Under the pieces are notes generated by a model that made no database searches, was not told the origin of the DNA, and was given only the letters and a program-made list of their open reading frames with translations. Below, piece by piece: positions 10,583-22,225 of a stretch of 64,000 nucleotides of DNA. Each line of letters opens with the position of its first letter. Position 1 is the first letter of the stretch. A program made the position numbers and the translations under genes. The DNA comes from Lineus longissimus (taxonomy: Eukaryota > Nemertea > Pilidiophora > Heteronemertea > Lineidae), in the NCBI RefSeq assembly GCF_910592395.1, contig NC_088324.1:186001-250000 (forward strand). Reading direction: 5' to 3'.

Positions 10583-11904
10583 AATTTGGAAGACATGCGA
10601 CACATTTTACAAAAATGATGAATAGGACGTAAAGTTTACATTTTTATCATCAAATCTAGTTATTTAAGAGGGCTTACTGGACTTTGCGCAAAGAAAGCAA
10701 CGATCGCAATGGGAGAGCGACCATTATTTTTGACACCGCCATTTTGTCTTCCTAAAATTAACCTTTGGCTAAAACGGCCACAGAATATCCGTACCTCCAT
10801 ATTGTGGATGGTGTATTGCTTGGTCATGGGTTCCATTCTTGGGATTAACTCCTCAAGAACGTAAGCCATGGGTTTGAATATGTATATATTTACCCCTCAT
10901 TAACGTGATGTTGTAGCGCGTTAGTCATAGATACAATTCTTGATTGTTACTCCTCGATGGGGTGGTGAAGTGCTTCAGTCATGGGTTCGATTCTGAGATT
11001 CACTCTCTGGTGTGGTGCGGGTCTCATACCTTCCATTCCTCGCGCTGGCACCACCTTTCCATCCCCACTTGTAGCCCCTCTATTCATGACCATAGCAACA
11101 AATATCTGCACAGTTAGATGCTGGCGCCACCTATCAATCCCCATGAACCAACCAAAATCGATACTCCAAACTACCCTAATGTCATTAGCTCCCTTTAAAT
11201 GCAATGGTTTGCACTGGTAGCGCCCCCTATGACCATAAAGACAAATATATGCTCGGTTAGATTCTGGCGCCAACTATCCATCACCATGAACTTATATTCC
11301 CAACTAACCTTATGTGACAAGATAAGTCCCTTTATTTCATTGTCATAATGGATAATATATATAGCCTCGTTTTCACCACAGAGGTTCGGATGAGAAAACC
11401 ATAACCGCTTGGGTTGGTGCAAAATGTGGAAGCTTTTCAAAAGCATTTAAAACCACATTATTCGATATTCAATTTGAGATGTTTTAGAATAGAAATTGAT
11501 GCCTCACTGTCGGTATTGATGATCTCACCCAAACCGCTCGGGTAGAGCTAAAATATTGGCCAAAATCTCGGCTACGTCTGGGTTTTGGTCTACAATTTAG
11601 CTTTACCCTCGCGGTTTGGGTGAGACAATCAATACCTCCAGTTCGGTACCAATGCCTTAAATATTATACTCCTCTGTTGCCACTGACACAATTTTCAAAA
11701 ACTTCACATGATTAGATTTTCCACAGTTATTCATTGAAGTGTTAAATAAAACAGTGTGACGTTATATTCACTTTACAAACTCGCCCATTAACGCATTTGA
11801 AACTACCGAAATGTAGCAGGTATTGACATGGCTTGACACTAAAGGCAACTGAAATTATCAGAAACTGCTGCCGGGAAATGTGAGGAATAATTATGGTTAA
11901 CTTA
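10583..11904. other. Intron 1 of the LamG gene, repeat-rich
   Basis: This holds no exon I can identify. From about 10807 to 11010 three related 50-bp stretches occur (patterns such as AGTCATGGGTTCGATTCTG), which resemble degenerate tRNA/SINE B-box DNA. From about 11040 to 11310 a roughly 120-bp motif containing GGCGCCACC and CAAATATCTGC is repeated imperfectly two to three times. A hairpin MITE lies at 11512-11636. Confidence 0.5.
11512..11636. mobile_element. Hairpin MITE, 125 bp
   Basis: GGTATTGATGATCTCACCC at the left pairs with GGGTGAGACAATCAATACC at the right, continuing through AAACCGC(T/G)CGGGTA to the centre. Arms are about 40 bp with few mismatches. It lies inside intron 1 of the LamG gene; no coding capacity. 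Confidence 0.65.
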
Positions 11905-11905
11905 C

Positions 11906-11972
11906 CCGAGGGTGCGACAGCCGGAGCTAATGAAAGAGCAACAGCTAAAACAGGCAACCACAGGAGAAACAT
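11906..11972 (-). CDS. Signal-peptide exon of the tandem-LamG gene
   Basis: Starts with ATG and reads MFLLWLPVLAVALSLA followed by PAVAPS, then donor G/GTAAGTTAAC: 22 codons plus one base, phase 1. It is a classic signal peptide, with a hydrophobic core and a small-residue region before the cleavage site. Phase 1 matches the phase-1 acceptor of the LamG exons, so joining gives a Gly codon (G+GT) followed by Gly-Met-Ser-Ser-Cys. The direction, phase fit and absence of other candidates make this the likely first coding exon of the gene ending in the LamG array. Reading on past the donor gives 54 further codons, which are intronic. Promoter elements upstream (12.0-12.3 kb) are not obvious. Confidence 0.7.
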
Positions 11973-12298
11973 GATGATGACTGTGAGGCGGTCGCAGCCA
12001 GAATGACGAGTTTATGACAGAGTTAAGATTTTAACCAGGCAAGATTTTGATGTCAAGCAGACGGTTTGACAGCAGATGTTGAAAGCTGATTCGGTCTTAA
12101 GTCTGGCTCTGTTCATTGGCGCCACTACTGCTCTCTGCAGCTGACATGACATGTTACTCTCCCCTTCCAAGTCGATGAAGTACATGTAGACTCGATGCTG
12201 GATAATCACGTTAATAGTACATACAGACTTTATCTAATTTCTTAGTGGTGGTTGTGAGAGGTGAACTATTCAACATGAAAGCTACATGACTGCACCAG

Positions 12299-12703
12299 TT
12301 GGCTACTCGAACCAGAGAGATCCTGAGAACTCATAACGAGCCAGAGGAAACTTCGGAAATCGTAGCCCGGCAGTTTTGTGAAAATCAAGAAGAACAATTC
12401 TACAAGGGCTTGCAATGCTTCGATGAGGTGGACACTGGGAACATGATCTTTCGATTCGCTTCACTCCGACAAAATGTTTTAAGTACCAGCACTGTTACTG
12501 GTCCTGGACTTTATAACTCTTTGATAGATGACGGAAATGATGAATCACTGGACAAGCGGGGTATTGGCACAATTAGATGGGAGCGGGAACTTCATGGTGT
12601 TGTAGTACAAATAGCCTGGGTCAAACTTGATATGGATATGGTCTCAATTGAATTTCACCCCAAAACACAGAACAAGTGGGGTTCAATTCGGTGCTTAAAT
12701 TGA
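12299..12703 (+). other. Unrecognised 134-codon open frame
   Basis: This frame has no ATG near its beginning; the first in-frame ATG comes well inside. The product is polar, with EEQFYKGLQCF and KLDMDMVSIEFHPK stretches, and matches no family I know. It could be an internal exon or chance. It lies divergent from the LamG gene, about 330 bp from its signal-peptide exon. Low confidence that it is translated. Confidence 0.25.
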
Positions 12704-13993
12704 CACCACCACTTAAGTTTTAAAAATACACCCGATGTTGGAGTTGGCATCAAGAAACATGATCACTCCACGGTACGAACAAATCTGCTTTAGTCTGTGT
12801 AACCTTAGATGCTGCACATCTGTTTCATTGTATTTAAAGGAATCGCCGTTTTACCCGAATTGATTGCAATGGTTTCTATCATAAGAGTACATATTTCAAT
12901 GGATTAGGCATAGAAAGAGTACATGTTACATTTCAAATCGAGTTGCACCACACTTTTTCACACTAGTGAGAGCAAATCAATCTCATTTGCTTCAGTAACA
13001 GCATACAGGCTCTAGTTGTTCCAACCGATAGTCAGAAATAAGTAGAATATCGTGATAAAGGAAAGTGAAATAACTAAATAACACATTTCAACTTGTACGG
13101 TCAGATGCTCTTTCGGGAAGGTCGACGTTCCAATTTCTTCATATAGATGGCGACATCGTGGTACTGGCAGGTCACCTTGTCTTTGGGAAGTGTCTATCCT
13201 GACAACTGCTGACCATGTAGATAACACTTCCGTCTGATCTGATTCTTGGGCAGGCCGCTAGTTAGCAAATATGTATATATATCTCGTTAATGAATGGCCG
13301 GAATCGTATAAAATCAGGATCTTTTCGGGATTTTCAATCCGAGTTGTAAGCCAGATATAAAATGTTGCTTCACTTTGCTGCCACTAATGCAGAAGGTGTT
13401 TTACCTCAGTGACCCGTTACATGTACCGATCCAGCACGACAAAGTCGACCTGATTGTGACGGGACATGTCTTCAGTTACGTAACCGTCATTTTAGCAGAC
13501 GACCCGAACCATTCTTGCAGAGGTGAACTCATATCTTCGCCTCCTGTCGGGCCACTCATGCTTTAATTATAACCACGGTTGATAAATGAAGAAACAAGTC
13601 ATTACAATAACCACAAACATTTAATTAACAAATGACTGAGCGGCAAATGTACAGCGTGACTTTATATACAGTAGCAAGAGAAAACAAGCATTGCTTAAAC
13701 TCAAAACAAGTTCATCGTGAACTCTAATCTTCCTACATGCGGGAGAATTCAACTTACCTCGACGCGAGTCCATGTCATAAAATTTTCTAAGTTCTGATAA
13801 TACCGTAATATAGTAGGGGTAGCAAAATAATGGATGGAACAGCTTGTATTACCTGTACGAATGGTGGTATTTTGTAGGCCTTCAATCAGCCCCTCAATCA
13901 ATCGAATGATGTAAGGCCTAGAAATGTCTATAGGGCATGACACGCGCCTGATCAAGGCCCACACTGCAAAATTTGTTTTCCAAACGAAGACGA
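12704..13993. other. Gene-free stretch
   Basis: Only open frames below 75 codons without recognisable features. I see no long repeats. Confidence 0.4.
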
Positions 13994-14261
13994 ATGATCT
14001 GCTTTTGGATTATTTTGGTTCTTTCCTCATGCTGTTTAAATACGGCGATGGACGAGGCTGGGGGACCGCGAAGGCGACGGCTTCAGGCATACTCCTTACA
14101 GCAAAAAATCGATTATTTGGATGAATATTGGTTAGCTCATTTAGAAGGGCTGGAACATGGGCAGACACCAACTCATTTTGGAAGATTCCGAAATATTCGG
14201 GCGCCGACATTTCGGGACTGGATAAGAAACGAAGATGACATTAGAACTGAGTTTGTAGAGG
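13994..14261 (+). CDS. Pogo/Tigger-like gene fragment, exon 1
   Basis: First exon of a pogo-type DNA-binding protein, homologous to exon 1 of the complete element at 32.7-35.9 kb. ATG at 13994 gives a hydrophobic leader (ICFWIILVLSS) before a second ATG at 14048 (MDEAGG). The N-terminal helix-turn-helix follows: QAYSLQQKIDYLDEYW, HFGRFRNIRAPTFRDWI. The donor GAGG/GTAAAC at 14262 is phase 1 and matches the phase-1 acceptor of exon 2. Read on without splicing, the frame hits TGA at 14276-14278, where the related exon has an Arg codon, so the exact donor matters. Either a decayed transposon copy or a domesticated short gene. Confidence 0.55.
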
Positions 14262-14656
14262 GTAAACGACGACGATGACGAATGAGAAGATACTGGTAAG
14301 CAATCGATTTCCACAGGCTAAAGGAAACCTATCGCGAAACGCTTGTAAAAATGGGGAGTTTTGAACGGCCCGGTTAAAACCTAAGGTGGAAATAAGCTTC
14401 CATTCTTAAAATTTAGCAGTTTCGAGTTCCCCCGGGTCGTGAGCTGGCATCAAGGTAACATTGCATATCGTGCATAACATTACTGACTCCAGTCAATTAA
14501 CTGCATAAGATGTAATCACCTATTTAGTTATTTTTACAACGTTCAGCCAGTCTAAATAAAGATTTTGATCTCTTTAAGCATAAACTATTTGCTTGTTCAC
14601 AGAAAAGTCATATGATTGTATAGAGCTGATAATTAGGCCATTGTTTGTGCTTAAAG

Positions 14657-14879
14657 GTTTCTGGCCCGAGGTGGAAGATTCTCTGGCAGACTGGTATCGA
14701 AATAGAAGGATGCTGGGTTTTCCCGTAGCTGGGAAAGATCTCACAGGACAAGCAACGAGGGAATTTCGTCAGTGGATCGGGGAATTGCCAGATGGAGATA
14801 TGGAACTCTTAGAGAGGGACCGCCCCCATAGACTGGACTTTCGGGCATCACAGTCATGGCTGAAGGGATTCATGCAAAG
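14657..14879 (+). CDS. Pogo/Tigger-like gene fragment, exon 2 (CENP-B type HTH)
   Basis: 223-nt exon, exactly the length of exon 2 in the complete element. Acceptor TTAAAG/GTTTC (phase 1) and donor CAAAG/GTGAAT (phase 2) are at the same positions. The product FWPEVEDSLADWYRNRR, FPVAGKDLTGQATREFRQW, then FRASQSWLKGFMQR is the Tc5/CENP-B helix-turn-helix of pogo-like transposases. No DDE exon is found in the 1.6 kb downstream, so the catalytic half is absent. Without exon 3 the protein would end shortly after the DNA-binding region. Confidence 0.6.
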
Positions 14880-16493
14880 GTGAATCATATTAATGTATTA
14901 CGTTTCTATTGTTCGTTGACCCTAACGGCGTCGTCCCATTTCTATCGAAGAACGCAGGCACAGTACCATTCACTTTCGGTCCGTGTAATAGACATGCTTA
15001 CATATAAAGACTTAACGTTGTGATGGAACTATACGCTTCATGTTGTGATGGAATTAATTCACAGACATGGGAATACATTTAGTGTTTTAGTATACCCTAT
15101 CCCTGCTGTGATCCTGTAGGCCTAGGCCATCATCGCCGACTCAAATTCGGAAGCACACACGAAAAACGCCATAATACACATCTGCAATACACACTTCAGT
15201 GGAACAACGCTCAGCGGACATACCTTCCTCCGCATGACATGGCTCTACTGCCATTGGCGAACAGAATATATTGACATTGAGTGACAGTGTGACGAACCAG
15301 TGGAAAAAGCCCGATCTGGGAAGAAGTTCTTTTTGATCGAACTTTATAGAGAGGTGTTCCAATGAGGAACCTGCGGAACTAAAAATCTAGATGGCAGCAC
15401 CAGTACTAAACGGTACACTTCCAGTGCATTTTCTAATAAAATTAAATTTTGTTGATTTTCTCTCTAAAACTCATCAAAGTAAAATTAGGGACCAATAAAA
15501 GAACATTTTTGATGCTATTTCCCCATGTAGAGTAATTAAGGGATGAAATATTCAATAATCATTGACCAGGGAAATAGCTTTCTCATTACAACCACGGTCC
15601 ACTTGCCTGCAGGGTCCCCTATTGGCACGTTTTCTTGTGCAGGTTCCTCATAACAGAGGTCTAATTGGAAGCTGAACATAACAAATTTGGGGAAATCAAT
15701 CCGTGTTTTGAGGAAAACCAAGATTTTCACTCGGGCAATACTGACAATAATGAACCATGCACACAACGCACGCTGATAGGACATCAGTTTTCCCTCACTC
15801 ATTGGTCAAACATTCATATCTGCAGTGAGACCGGCGGCCATTTGTGGTCAGTAACTTTCGAACAAGAGCCTCTCAAGGTGCAGGAAATAACCACTAAGAC
15901 CTAATCATATCTACAGTAAGCTAAATTCGAGACAAATCCGAATTATTACCTCTTCAGTATTAAAGAATGCACTTAATATGGGATATGTCCCAATCTCTTA
16001 ACCATTTAGTTGAGGACATTCATTTTGGTCAGCCAATATATGTTACTGTGTGGAGCCACCGGAGAGAACAGCGCATTATCTACCAGCTTCAATAGCATTC
16101 CGCGAAGTTACTATTTATAGCTCACAAGGTCATTTGCATAAGATATTGATGACGGTTTAGTCACGTGACAGTCGGACATAGACACTTATTTCTACGCATT
16201 TGAGCTTATTTCAAAGTCAATTATCTTTGACCCTGCATTGTTTTTAACATGAATGATACCATAAAGTCAGAGAGAGAAATATTCAGAACAATTATGTAGT
16301 ATTTCCAACACTCGGACATGTGCCAGATTGAATCTAACTGCCCTGAGAGATGTTGGCAAGACAGCATATACATATGTATACTCGACATCAGATTATTCAG
16401 AATCAGGTATTCTCATTGTTCAGTATCACCCCTTACCCGAGGTTAAAGAATACGGAATTTAACAGCCGGAACATTGACTTGTTTAGCCACGGA
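14880..16493. other. Gene-free stretch
   Basis: Searched by eye for the missing DDE exons of the pogo-like gene on the plus strand and found none. Short open frames only (up to 88 codons) without recognisable features. Confidence 0.4.
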
Positions 16494-16853
16494 TCATAAC
16501 AGTCTACACTTCTTATTTCCATTATTGGTCTGCAATTTCACTGGTTTCATTGCAGCCTGCACAGCCGTGTTGAAAACAGTGGTCAAGTTCTTCTGCGTCA
16601 ATGCGGAGCATTCAATGTATCTGTAAGCACCTATCGTCTTGGCCATAGCAAGCCCTTGCACGTTGCTGATTGGTTTCTTATTCTGATGACATAATATATC
16701 GATGAGGTCATCGTCCTCGCGCAGGTCCTCTTTAGTCCCGATTAGAACTATTGGGACGTTCGGAGAATAGTGACGGATTTCTGGATACCACTTTACGCGC
16801 ACGTTTTCTAGTGAGGTGGGGCTGATCAGGGAAAAACACACTAGAAACACATC
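16494..16853 (-). CDS. Rho/Rac-like GTPase A, exon 2 (C-terminal)
   Basis: Second exon (119 codons plus TGA) of a small GTPase. Acceptor TGTTTTCAG/GATGTG is phase 0. The product starts [18 protein letters not shown] and contains the guanine-specificity motif GTKEDLR (TKxD), the Rho insert region [17 protein letters not shown], the motif ECSALTQ (SAL), and ends KKCRLL. The last four residues CRLL are a CAAX box ending in Leu, predicted to be geranylgeranylated, with basic residues before it for membrane binding. With exon 1 the protein is 194 aa, normal for Rac/Rho proteins. [27 protein letters not shown] resembles Rac more than RhoA. Confidence 0.85.
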   Translation of the reverse strand, partial: DVFLVCFSLISPTSLENVRVKWYPEIRHYSPNVPIVLIGTKEDLREDDDLIDILCHQNKKPISNVQGLAMAKTIGAYRYIECSALTQKNLTTVFNTAVQAAMKPVKLQTNNGNKKCRLL

Positions 16854-18038
16854 CTGAAAACAACAAAGAATAAGAATAACTACATTATCTATCAAGGGGA
16901 ATCATCCTATGTGTTAAAGTGATCTCCTACCGATCTTCTGCAAAGTTGAAAAGGAGCGCTATAAGGAGATTGACAAGGTCACTCCAGTAAGAATTGTATT
17001 CACCCGAATGACCCGTTAACCATGGCCTGTGCATGGACGTGTGTTGCCTCCAAGGAAACCATACCTCCTGTTCACCAGTCGCAGTGTAGGCCTACTGAAT
17101 GAACGTTAGCTTTCATGATCTTGTACCTAAACCTCTCTATTAGCATCCTGGATAGTGGTGCATAATGTAGGATGAGACAAGACCACAATTGATTTTGTAA
17201 GCCTTTTAGCAGTTAAATTGTCAATGTTTGACCGCGACGCATCAAAGAACGCGTCAAGTAGTGAAACTGAAATTCGGATATGATATACGGGTTAGTCTTG
17301 CGAGTAACTGGTGCGATTTAAATTGGTGATTGACCACGGAATTTTTTTTTTAAATTGACAAGTTTGACACAAGTGGACATTTTTACCCATAGCGGCCATT
17401 TTCACTCCAAATTTGAACCACCCCCCTATGGCCAGGTTGTCGAAATTCAATATTATTTTTTTACCAAACAATTTATTTATATCTGTGGACTTGCCACAGC
17501 AAATATTTTTTCAATACCTCTCCAAATATGTACTTTAGAGTAAAAAACATGCACTCGTCTAATAGATAGGCCTGGACCCTCCAACCTATGAATATTCATT
17601 AGTGGTCTTGTCTCGGATATGATATCATCAAGTGGGACCCAGGATATTCCCCGGAAGCCTGATATTCAGCTGGGAGACAATGTCCTGAACCCACATTACA
17701 GGGTTCACGAGGAATTCCATCATTATCGTTAGGTAATGGTGTTCTAATTATCAAGATAAGCACTTCTGACATTAAGCCAAAACTACAGTGTTCGACCACC
17801 ACAGGCTCCGCGACGTTTAAGGACTTCCGGGCCATTTAATCCATTTTACAAATAATGTCCATCATATTTTTGTACAGGTACCAACATGTTCCATAACTCT
17901 TTTGAATGAAAAGGTTGAAAAAAGAGGAAATCACCGAAAGGGATTATTTCATCATTGGACATTGTCATTGGTGAAACGCTTACATGCTTTGAGTACGGTA
18001 TAGGGCGGAGGTTGGGGGGTTATATCTTTTTTACTCAC
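16854..18038 (-). other. Intron of GTPase A
   Basis: 1185-bp GT-AG intron, phase 0, at the same codon position (after the Thr of LSYPxT) as the intron of GTPase B. No repeats or genes recognised inside. Confidence 0.7.
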
Positions 18039-18263
18039 CGTCATTGGATAAGATAATGGTCTCAGCCTGTCGTAGTCTTCTTGGCCGGCTGTGTCCCACA
18101 GGTTCAGTGAACACGGCGAGTTGTCCACCATGATATTGGCCGAGTAGTTATCAAACACGGTCATGATGTAGTCATGGCTGAATGTGTTGTTGGCGTAGGT
18201 CATCAGCATGCAGGTCTTCCCCACAGCGCCGTCTCCCACCACCACACACTTGATGTGATCCAT
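18039..18263 (-). CDS. Rho/Rac-like GTPase A, exon 1 (N-terminal)
   Basis: 75 codons from the ATG to the donor ACG/GTGAGT. Reads [19 protein letters not shown] (P-loop GDGAVGKT), switch [11 protein letters not shown], and switch [20 protein letters not shown]. The molecule should cycle between GDP and GTP and signal to actin or NADPH-oxidase effectors like other Rac-type proteins. The catalytic Gln of DTAGQ and the effector Thr-Val-Phe-Asp are intact. In switch I the usual Pro before Thr (IPTVFDNY) is Met, an unusual change next to the effector loop. It is the first exon of a gene oriented away from GTPase B; the two start codons are 2.25 kb apart. Confidence 0.88.
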
Positions 18264-18450
18264 GGAAGTGTTGCTTTGACGTCAGGACGACTCTCCAAGG
18301 TGATGGTGACCTCTCAAATGACAAGGCGCGAATTCCTTTAGTTGTCGATAATGTCACTCTCAGTCGGTCACGGCCTGTGTTGCCTCCGTCAGATCGGCAG
18401 CGCCTCTCACTTAAATATTGCAACCGCGCGTGTTAAGACCTACCAAAACG

Positions 18451-18536
18451 ATCCTTGTTTTCAACGTCTGCTTATGGAGAGTATTTAAATTGGATCCTTG
18501 TTTTCAACGTCTGCTTATGAAGAGTATTTGAATTGG
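18451..18536. repeat. Two-copy 43-bp direct repeat upstream of GTPase A
   Basis: ATCCTTGTTTTCAACGTCTG starts each unit (18451 and 18494), ending in GAGTATTTAAATTGG or GAGTATTTGAATTGG. It is about 190 bp upstream of the GTPase A start codon, so it may lie in its promoter or 5' leader; the TATTTAAAT core is TATA-like. Function not shown. Confidence 0.6.
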
Positions 18537-19332
18537 AATGATAGCGTCTCAAAAAAGAAAAATTATTAGAAAATTCAATTGGGCTTACACAGCATGATCC
18601 GCCTACTATATCCTATTCCGGTTGTTAGCCTCGTGTGATTTGGCCGTCATCGTCAATCGGACAAAGACGAGATCATTATATACTCAGGATCAAATTGGAA
18701 ACAATGACGTCATTTGTTTATTGACAGGGGGACCTCACACTAATACTTAGACCATGTACAGCTTGCAGGTGTAATTGTATATGAATTAGGTCATGCCTCG
18801 AGGTTACCAGTTCACGTCACAAGTTCATGGATATTTGCCCTACTTCTCGTGTTACAATACATACCATTTAGTCCAATCACGGATTATCGAGCGATCATTA
18901 TGGATTATTATGATGACTGAGTATTATCCAGGAAATAGTCACAGTGAAGCCTTAAACACACCAGGAAGAATGCAAATACCTTAAAAGGTATTTCCTATAT
19001 CATTGTCACAACTTCATTCTTAGAACTAATCTCGTTTTGATCATGGTTGAAAGGGAGAATCTTTCTTCACGTCAAAAGGAGTAAATCAACTCTGTCCAGG
19101 GCCTGGTTATTTGAAAAAAAAGTGTCACTGCCCGTGGGGTTTCCTTAACTTGGAATTATCTCCTTCAGCCGTTAGACTTGAAATACCAGGCAAAAAGTTA
19201 ACGCCAGAGTTGGTGACAAAATTTGCTTTGAACAACTGGACCCAGCACGGTAAAACCCGCCCTCTATAGATAGAGACCAACATCTAGACACCTCCAACGA
19301 AGGCAACTACTGTAAACTCCGTTCTGACGCGT

Positions 19333-19640
19333 CTAGCGAATGGCCAAGGAGAAAAATGCTGAAGGGTCCAGGGAATGGCCAAGGAGAAAAATGCTAAATG
19401 GTCTAGCGATTGGCTAAGAAGAAAAATGCTAAAAGGTCTAGCTATTGGCCAAGGAAAACAACGCTAAATGGTCTGGCGGTAGGCCAAGGAGAAAATGCTA
19501 AAGGGTCTAGCGATTGGCCAAGAAGAAAAATGCTAAAGGGTCTAGCGATTGGCCAAGGAGAAAATGCTAAAGGGTCTAGCGATTGGCCAAGGAGAAAATG
19601 CTAAAGGGTCTAGCGATTGGCCAAGAAGCGAGCAATGCTA
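19333..19640. repeat. Minisatellite, ~34-bp unit, about 9 copies
   Basis: The unit is GATTGGCCAAGGAGAAAA followed by TGCTAAAGGGTCTAGC, with point variants (AAGAAG for AAGGAG). It makes a 64-codon lysine-rich open frame by chance. Located between the divergent GTPase genes. Confidence 0.85.
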
Positions 19641-20517
19641 AAAGGATGTCCATTTTCCATGTGGAGTTCTGTCAACTGACGAGCGTCTCAAACCACACTA
19701 TAATTGATTCTCTCCTGACTGAAGCGTAAAGACCAGACTTCGGTGAAAGTTTACGATCGATATCATTTCATACTTGACCCACTATTGTCAGTGATGACGC
19801 TTCTCCTGGTATGCTATAAATATGTTTGTATATTTGATCGGAGAGGTCAGATAAGTTGATTTACCATACACGGAAGATTGCGCAGACATTTCTTTAACCA
19901 CGGTAGTCATCGTCTGCCACTCTTTGGAATCTGACCACATTACTGGCAAATCGAGGTAGGATAAACATGTAGTTCACCTTCGTTTGAACTCCTATCCCTC
20001 TCTATACCCAGTGTTGACCGTGTGGATATCAGCCGAATTGTGGCAACGTCATCATTCCCAAATTGTCCAACAGGGCCCGTTAAGTACTAAAGTGTGAAGG
20101 ATGGGATAATTGTTGTCGTACAGGGGTGGACCTTTTCATGCACAGCAGTAGATATTTCGCCGAGTCTCGTGGCTGAGTAAAGGACAAAGAACGGCCGAGT
20201 TTATAGTGTTGTTCAAATGGCTTCTCTCTTTTATCTTTAAAGGTTTGGTTTTCTATTGCACTCCAAATAGACTGATCTATGTAAACAATACTTAAGCGGA
20301 ATCCCAGAAACCACCCTACAAGAGTTCAGAATATACATCAGATGAAGCATTGTCAAGTGCCCTATTAGCTACCGAAGCCGATGACGCACAGTCACTCTCT
20401 CAACCTCCAAATAAAGGACACTCGCACTACTAAGAAAGGACACTCTCGAAATATCGAACGAAAGGGAACAAGCCATTCCAACAACATTATAGAGAAAGAA
20501 CACTTCTTGTGTTAGAG

Positions 20518-20802
20518 ATGTCGTCTGAGAACATCGCCGATGATGACACCTCGTCTGTCGCCCAATCTGGTGATGGCAAGGTCCAGATAAAGTGCGTGGT
20601 GGTCGGCGACGGTACGGTGGGAAAGACGTGCCTGCTGATAAGCTATTCCACAGATACCTTTAAGGAAAACCATATCCCCACCGTGTTTGATAACTATAGC
20701 ACAAACGTCATGTTCAGTGGCGTACCAGTTAACCTTGGACTCTGGGACACGGCGGGGCAAGGCGATTATGACAGACTGCGGCCGCTGTCTTACCCTAATA
20801 CC
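20518..20802 (+). CDS. Rho/Rac/Cdc42-like GTPase B, exon 1
   Basis: 95 codons from ATG at 20518 to donor ACC/GTAAGT (phase 0). It has an acidic/serine-rich N-terminal extension ([20 protein letters not shown], about 20 residues more than Rac1), then [20 protein letters not shown], switch [11 protein letters not shown] and switch [22 protein letters not shown]. The P-loop has Thr where Rac has Ala (GDGTVGKT), and switch II has Gly where Rac has Glu (GQGDYDR). The catalytic Gln and effector Thr are kept, so GTP binding is expected but hydrolysis or GAP interaction could be changed. Extended N-termini are known in TC10/RhoU-type GTPases. The upstream GTG/TTA codons are not needed; the ATG is a clear start. 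Confidence 0.88.
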
Positions 20803-20841
20803 GTAAGTATCATGCTCCATCATTTAAAAATCCATGGCACA

Positions 20842-21357
20842 AGTGAGCGCCTTAAGTTTGAGCTGATGTGAGCGCCTTGCTACCCAAGACAGTCTCGGTT
20901 GAGACCAAAGTTTGAGCTGAAGTGATCGCCTTGCTACCTAAAACAGTCTCGGTTGAGACCAAAGTTTAATGGCAGGTATGCGCCTTGCATGGCAAGACAG
21001 TGCCGGTTGAGACCAAAGTTTGATGGTAGGTATGCGCCTTGCATTGCAAGACAGTACCGGTTGACACCAAAGTTTGATGGCTGGTAAGCGCCTTGCATTG
21101 CAAGACAGTACCGGTTGACACCAAAGTTTGATGGCTGGTAAGCGCCTTGCATTGCAAGACAGTACCGGTTGACACCAAAGTTCGATGGCTGGTAAGCGCC
21201 TTGCATTGCAAGACAGTACCGGTTGACACCAAAGTTTGATGGCTGGTAAGCGCCTTGCATTGCAAGACAGTACCGGCTGAGACCAAAGTTTAATGGCAGG
21301 TAAGCGCCCTGCATTGCATGACAGTACCGGTTGAGACCAAAGTTTAATGGCAGGTGT
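20842..21357 (+). repeat. 54-bp minisatellite, block 1 (about 9 units)
   Basis: Units read GACAGTACCGGTTGAGACC, AAAGTTTGATGGCAGGTAAG, CGCCTTGCATTGCAA. The first two units are divergent (GAGCTGA instead of ATGGCAG). CTTGCATTGCAAG inside each unit is a perfect 6-bp palindrome around one T. Several units here read GGCTGGTAAG or GGCAGGTATG. Confidence 0.9.
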
Positions 21358-21360
21358 ACC

Positions 21361-22204
21361 ATAGCTACATGAAAAAACACTACTAAATTACCAGAAGAAA
21401 CACAAACCCTGAAGCTGTTTTACACAAATACACAAACACACTTTATTTACATAAGCAACTTAGGTAATGGTCTATATGGTGGCAATGTAGAGCTCTCTGC
21501 TATGAATGACACTTGCACAAACACATCAGTCAGTCAATCTGGTTGAGAAACACATATCCAAAGAAGCTCCAACTCGTAGAAACACAGTTATGTACTCGTA
21601 GAACGTAGAAACACAGTCATGTACATGTCGATGACGTCACAGAAAAAGTGCAAGCCCGGTACCGGAAGTGAGTGACAAAAGACAAGTCACGATTGCGCAA
21701 ACAGGAAGTACAGATATCCGACGTATATCCACGTAAAACGTTGCGTATAAAGGTTACATGTAAAGGTGCTCCTTGCGGCCGCCACAGACACTTGTTACGA
21801 ACGATGTAAGCAGTGCTACGAAATGTAGCCAAAATGTATGGTCTATGCACACACGTGCTTGGCTCTATGCATAGTTACGAATTAAAGAATTGTCAAAGCT
21901 CGAGACACACAGTAAATCTTTCTTTCCATCAGTCGTGGAAAGAACGTAATAGAAATACTCAAAGTTCGGATCCTTGAATACGAATAAAAAACACAGGAGC
22001 AAACGTCCTCCCGGTCTTCTCACACCACAGCTGTGTATACGAATGGGGCGAGTATAAGAAAACTGATAGAAAATGAACCTATGCACTTACGTAAGAAGGT
22101 AAGTGCATAGGCCTAAAATAAACTGTGTTTGTAAACAAGTCTCTTGATGGCGTCCACCACAAGCCAGCACCATACATGTTGTAACAAAATAATTAACTCA
22201 GGTC
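21361..22204. other. 0.84-kb non-repetitive DNA splitting the 54-bp array
   Basis: The array stops at GGCAGGT and resumes at CAGCAGGTAAG. In between are two unrecognised minus-strand frames of 73 and 78 codons and a 13-bp-stem hairpin at 22078-22111. It could be an insertion; I see no terminal repeats. Confidence 0.45.
22078..22111. repeat. 13-bp perfect hairpin
   Basis: CCTATGCACTTAC and GTAAGTGCATAGG pair perfectly around an 8-nt loop (GTAAGAAG). Similar ATGCAC/ATGCAT words occur at 21840-21870. Confidence 0.65.
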
Positions 22205-22225
22205 CTATTTGACCAACAACCGAAC

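Larger units (their letters stand above)
18264..20517. other. Shared upstream region of the divergent GTPase genes
   Basis: 2.25 kb between two head-to-head start codons. Apart from the 43-bp repeat and the 34-bp minisatellite I see no genes. Promoters of both genes are expected here; I cannot point to a convincing one for gene B. Confidence 0.5.
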
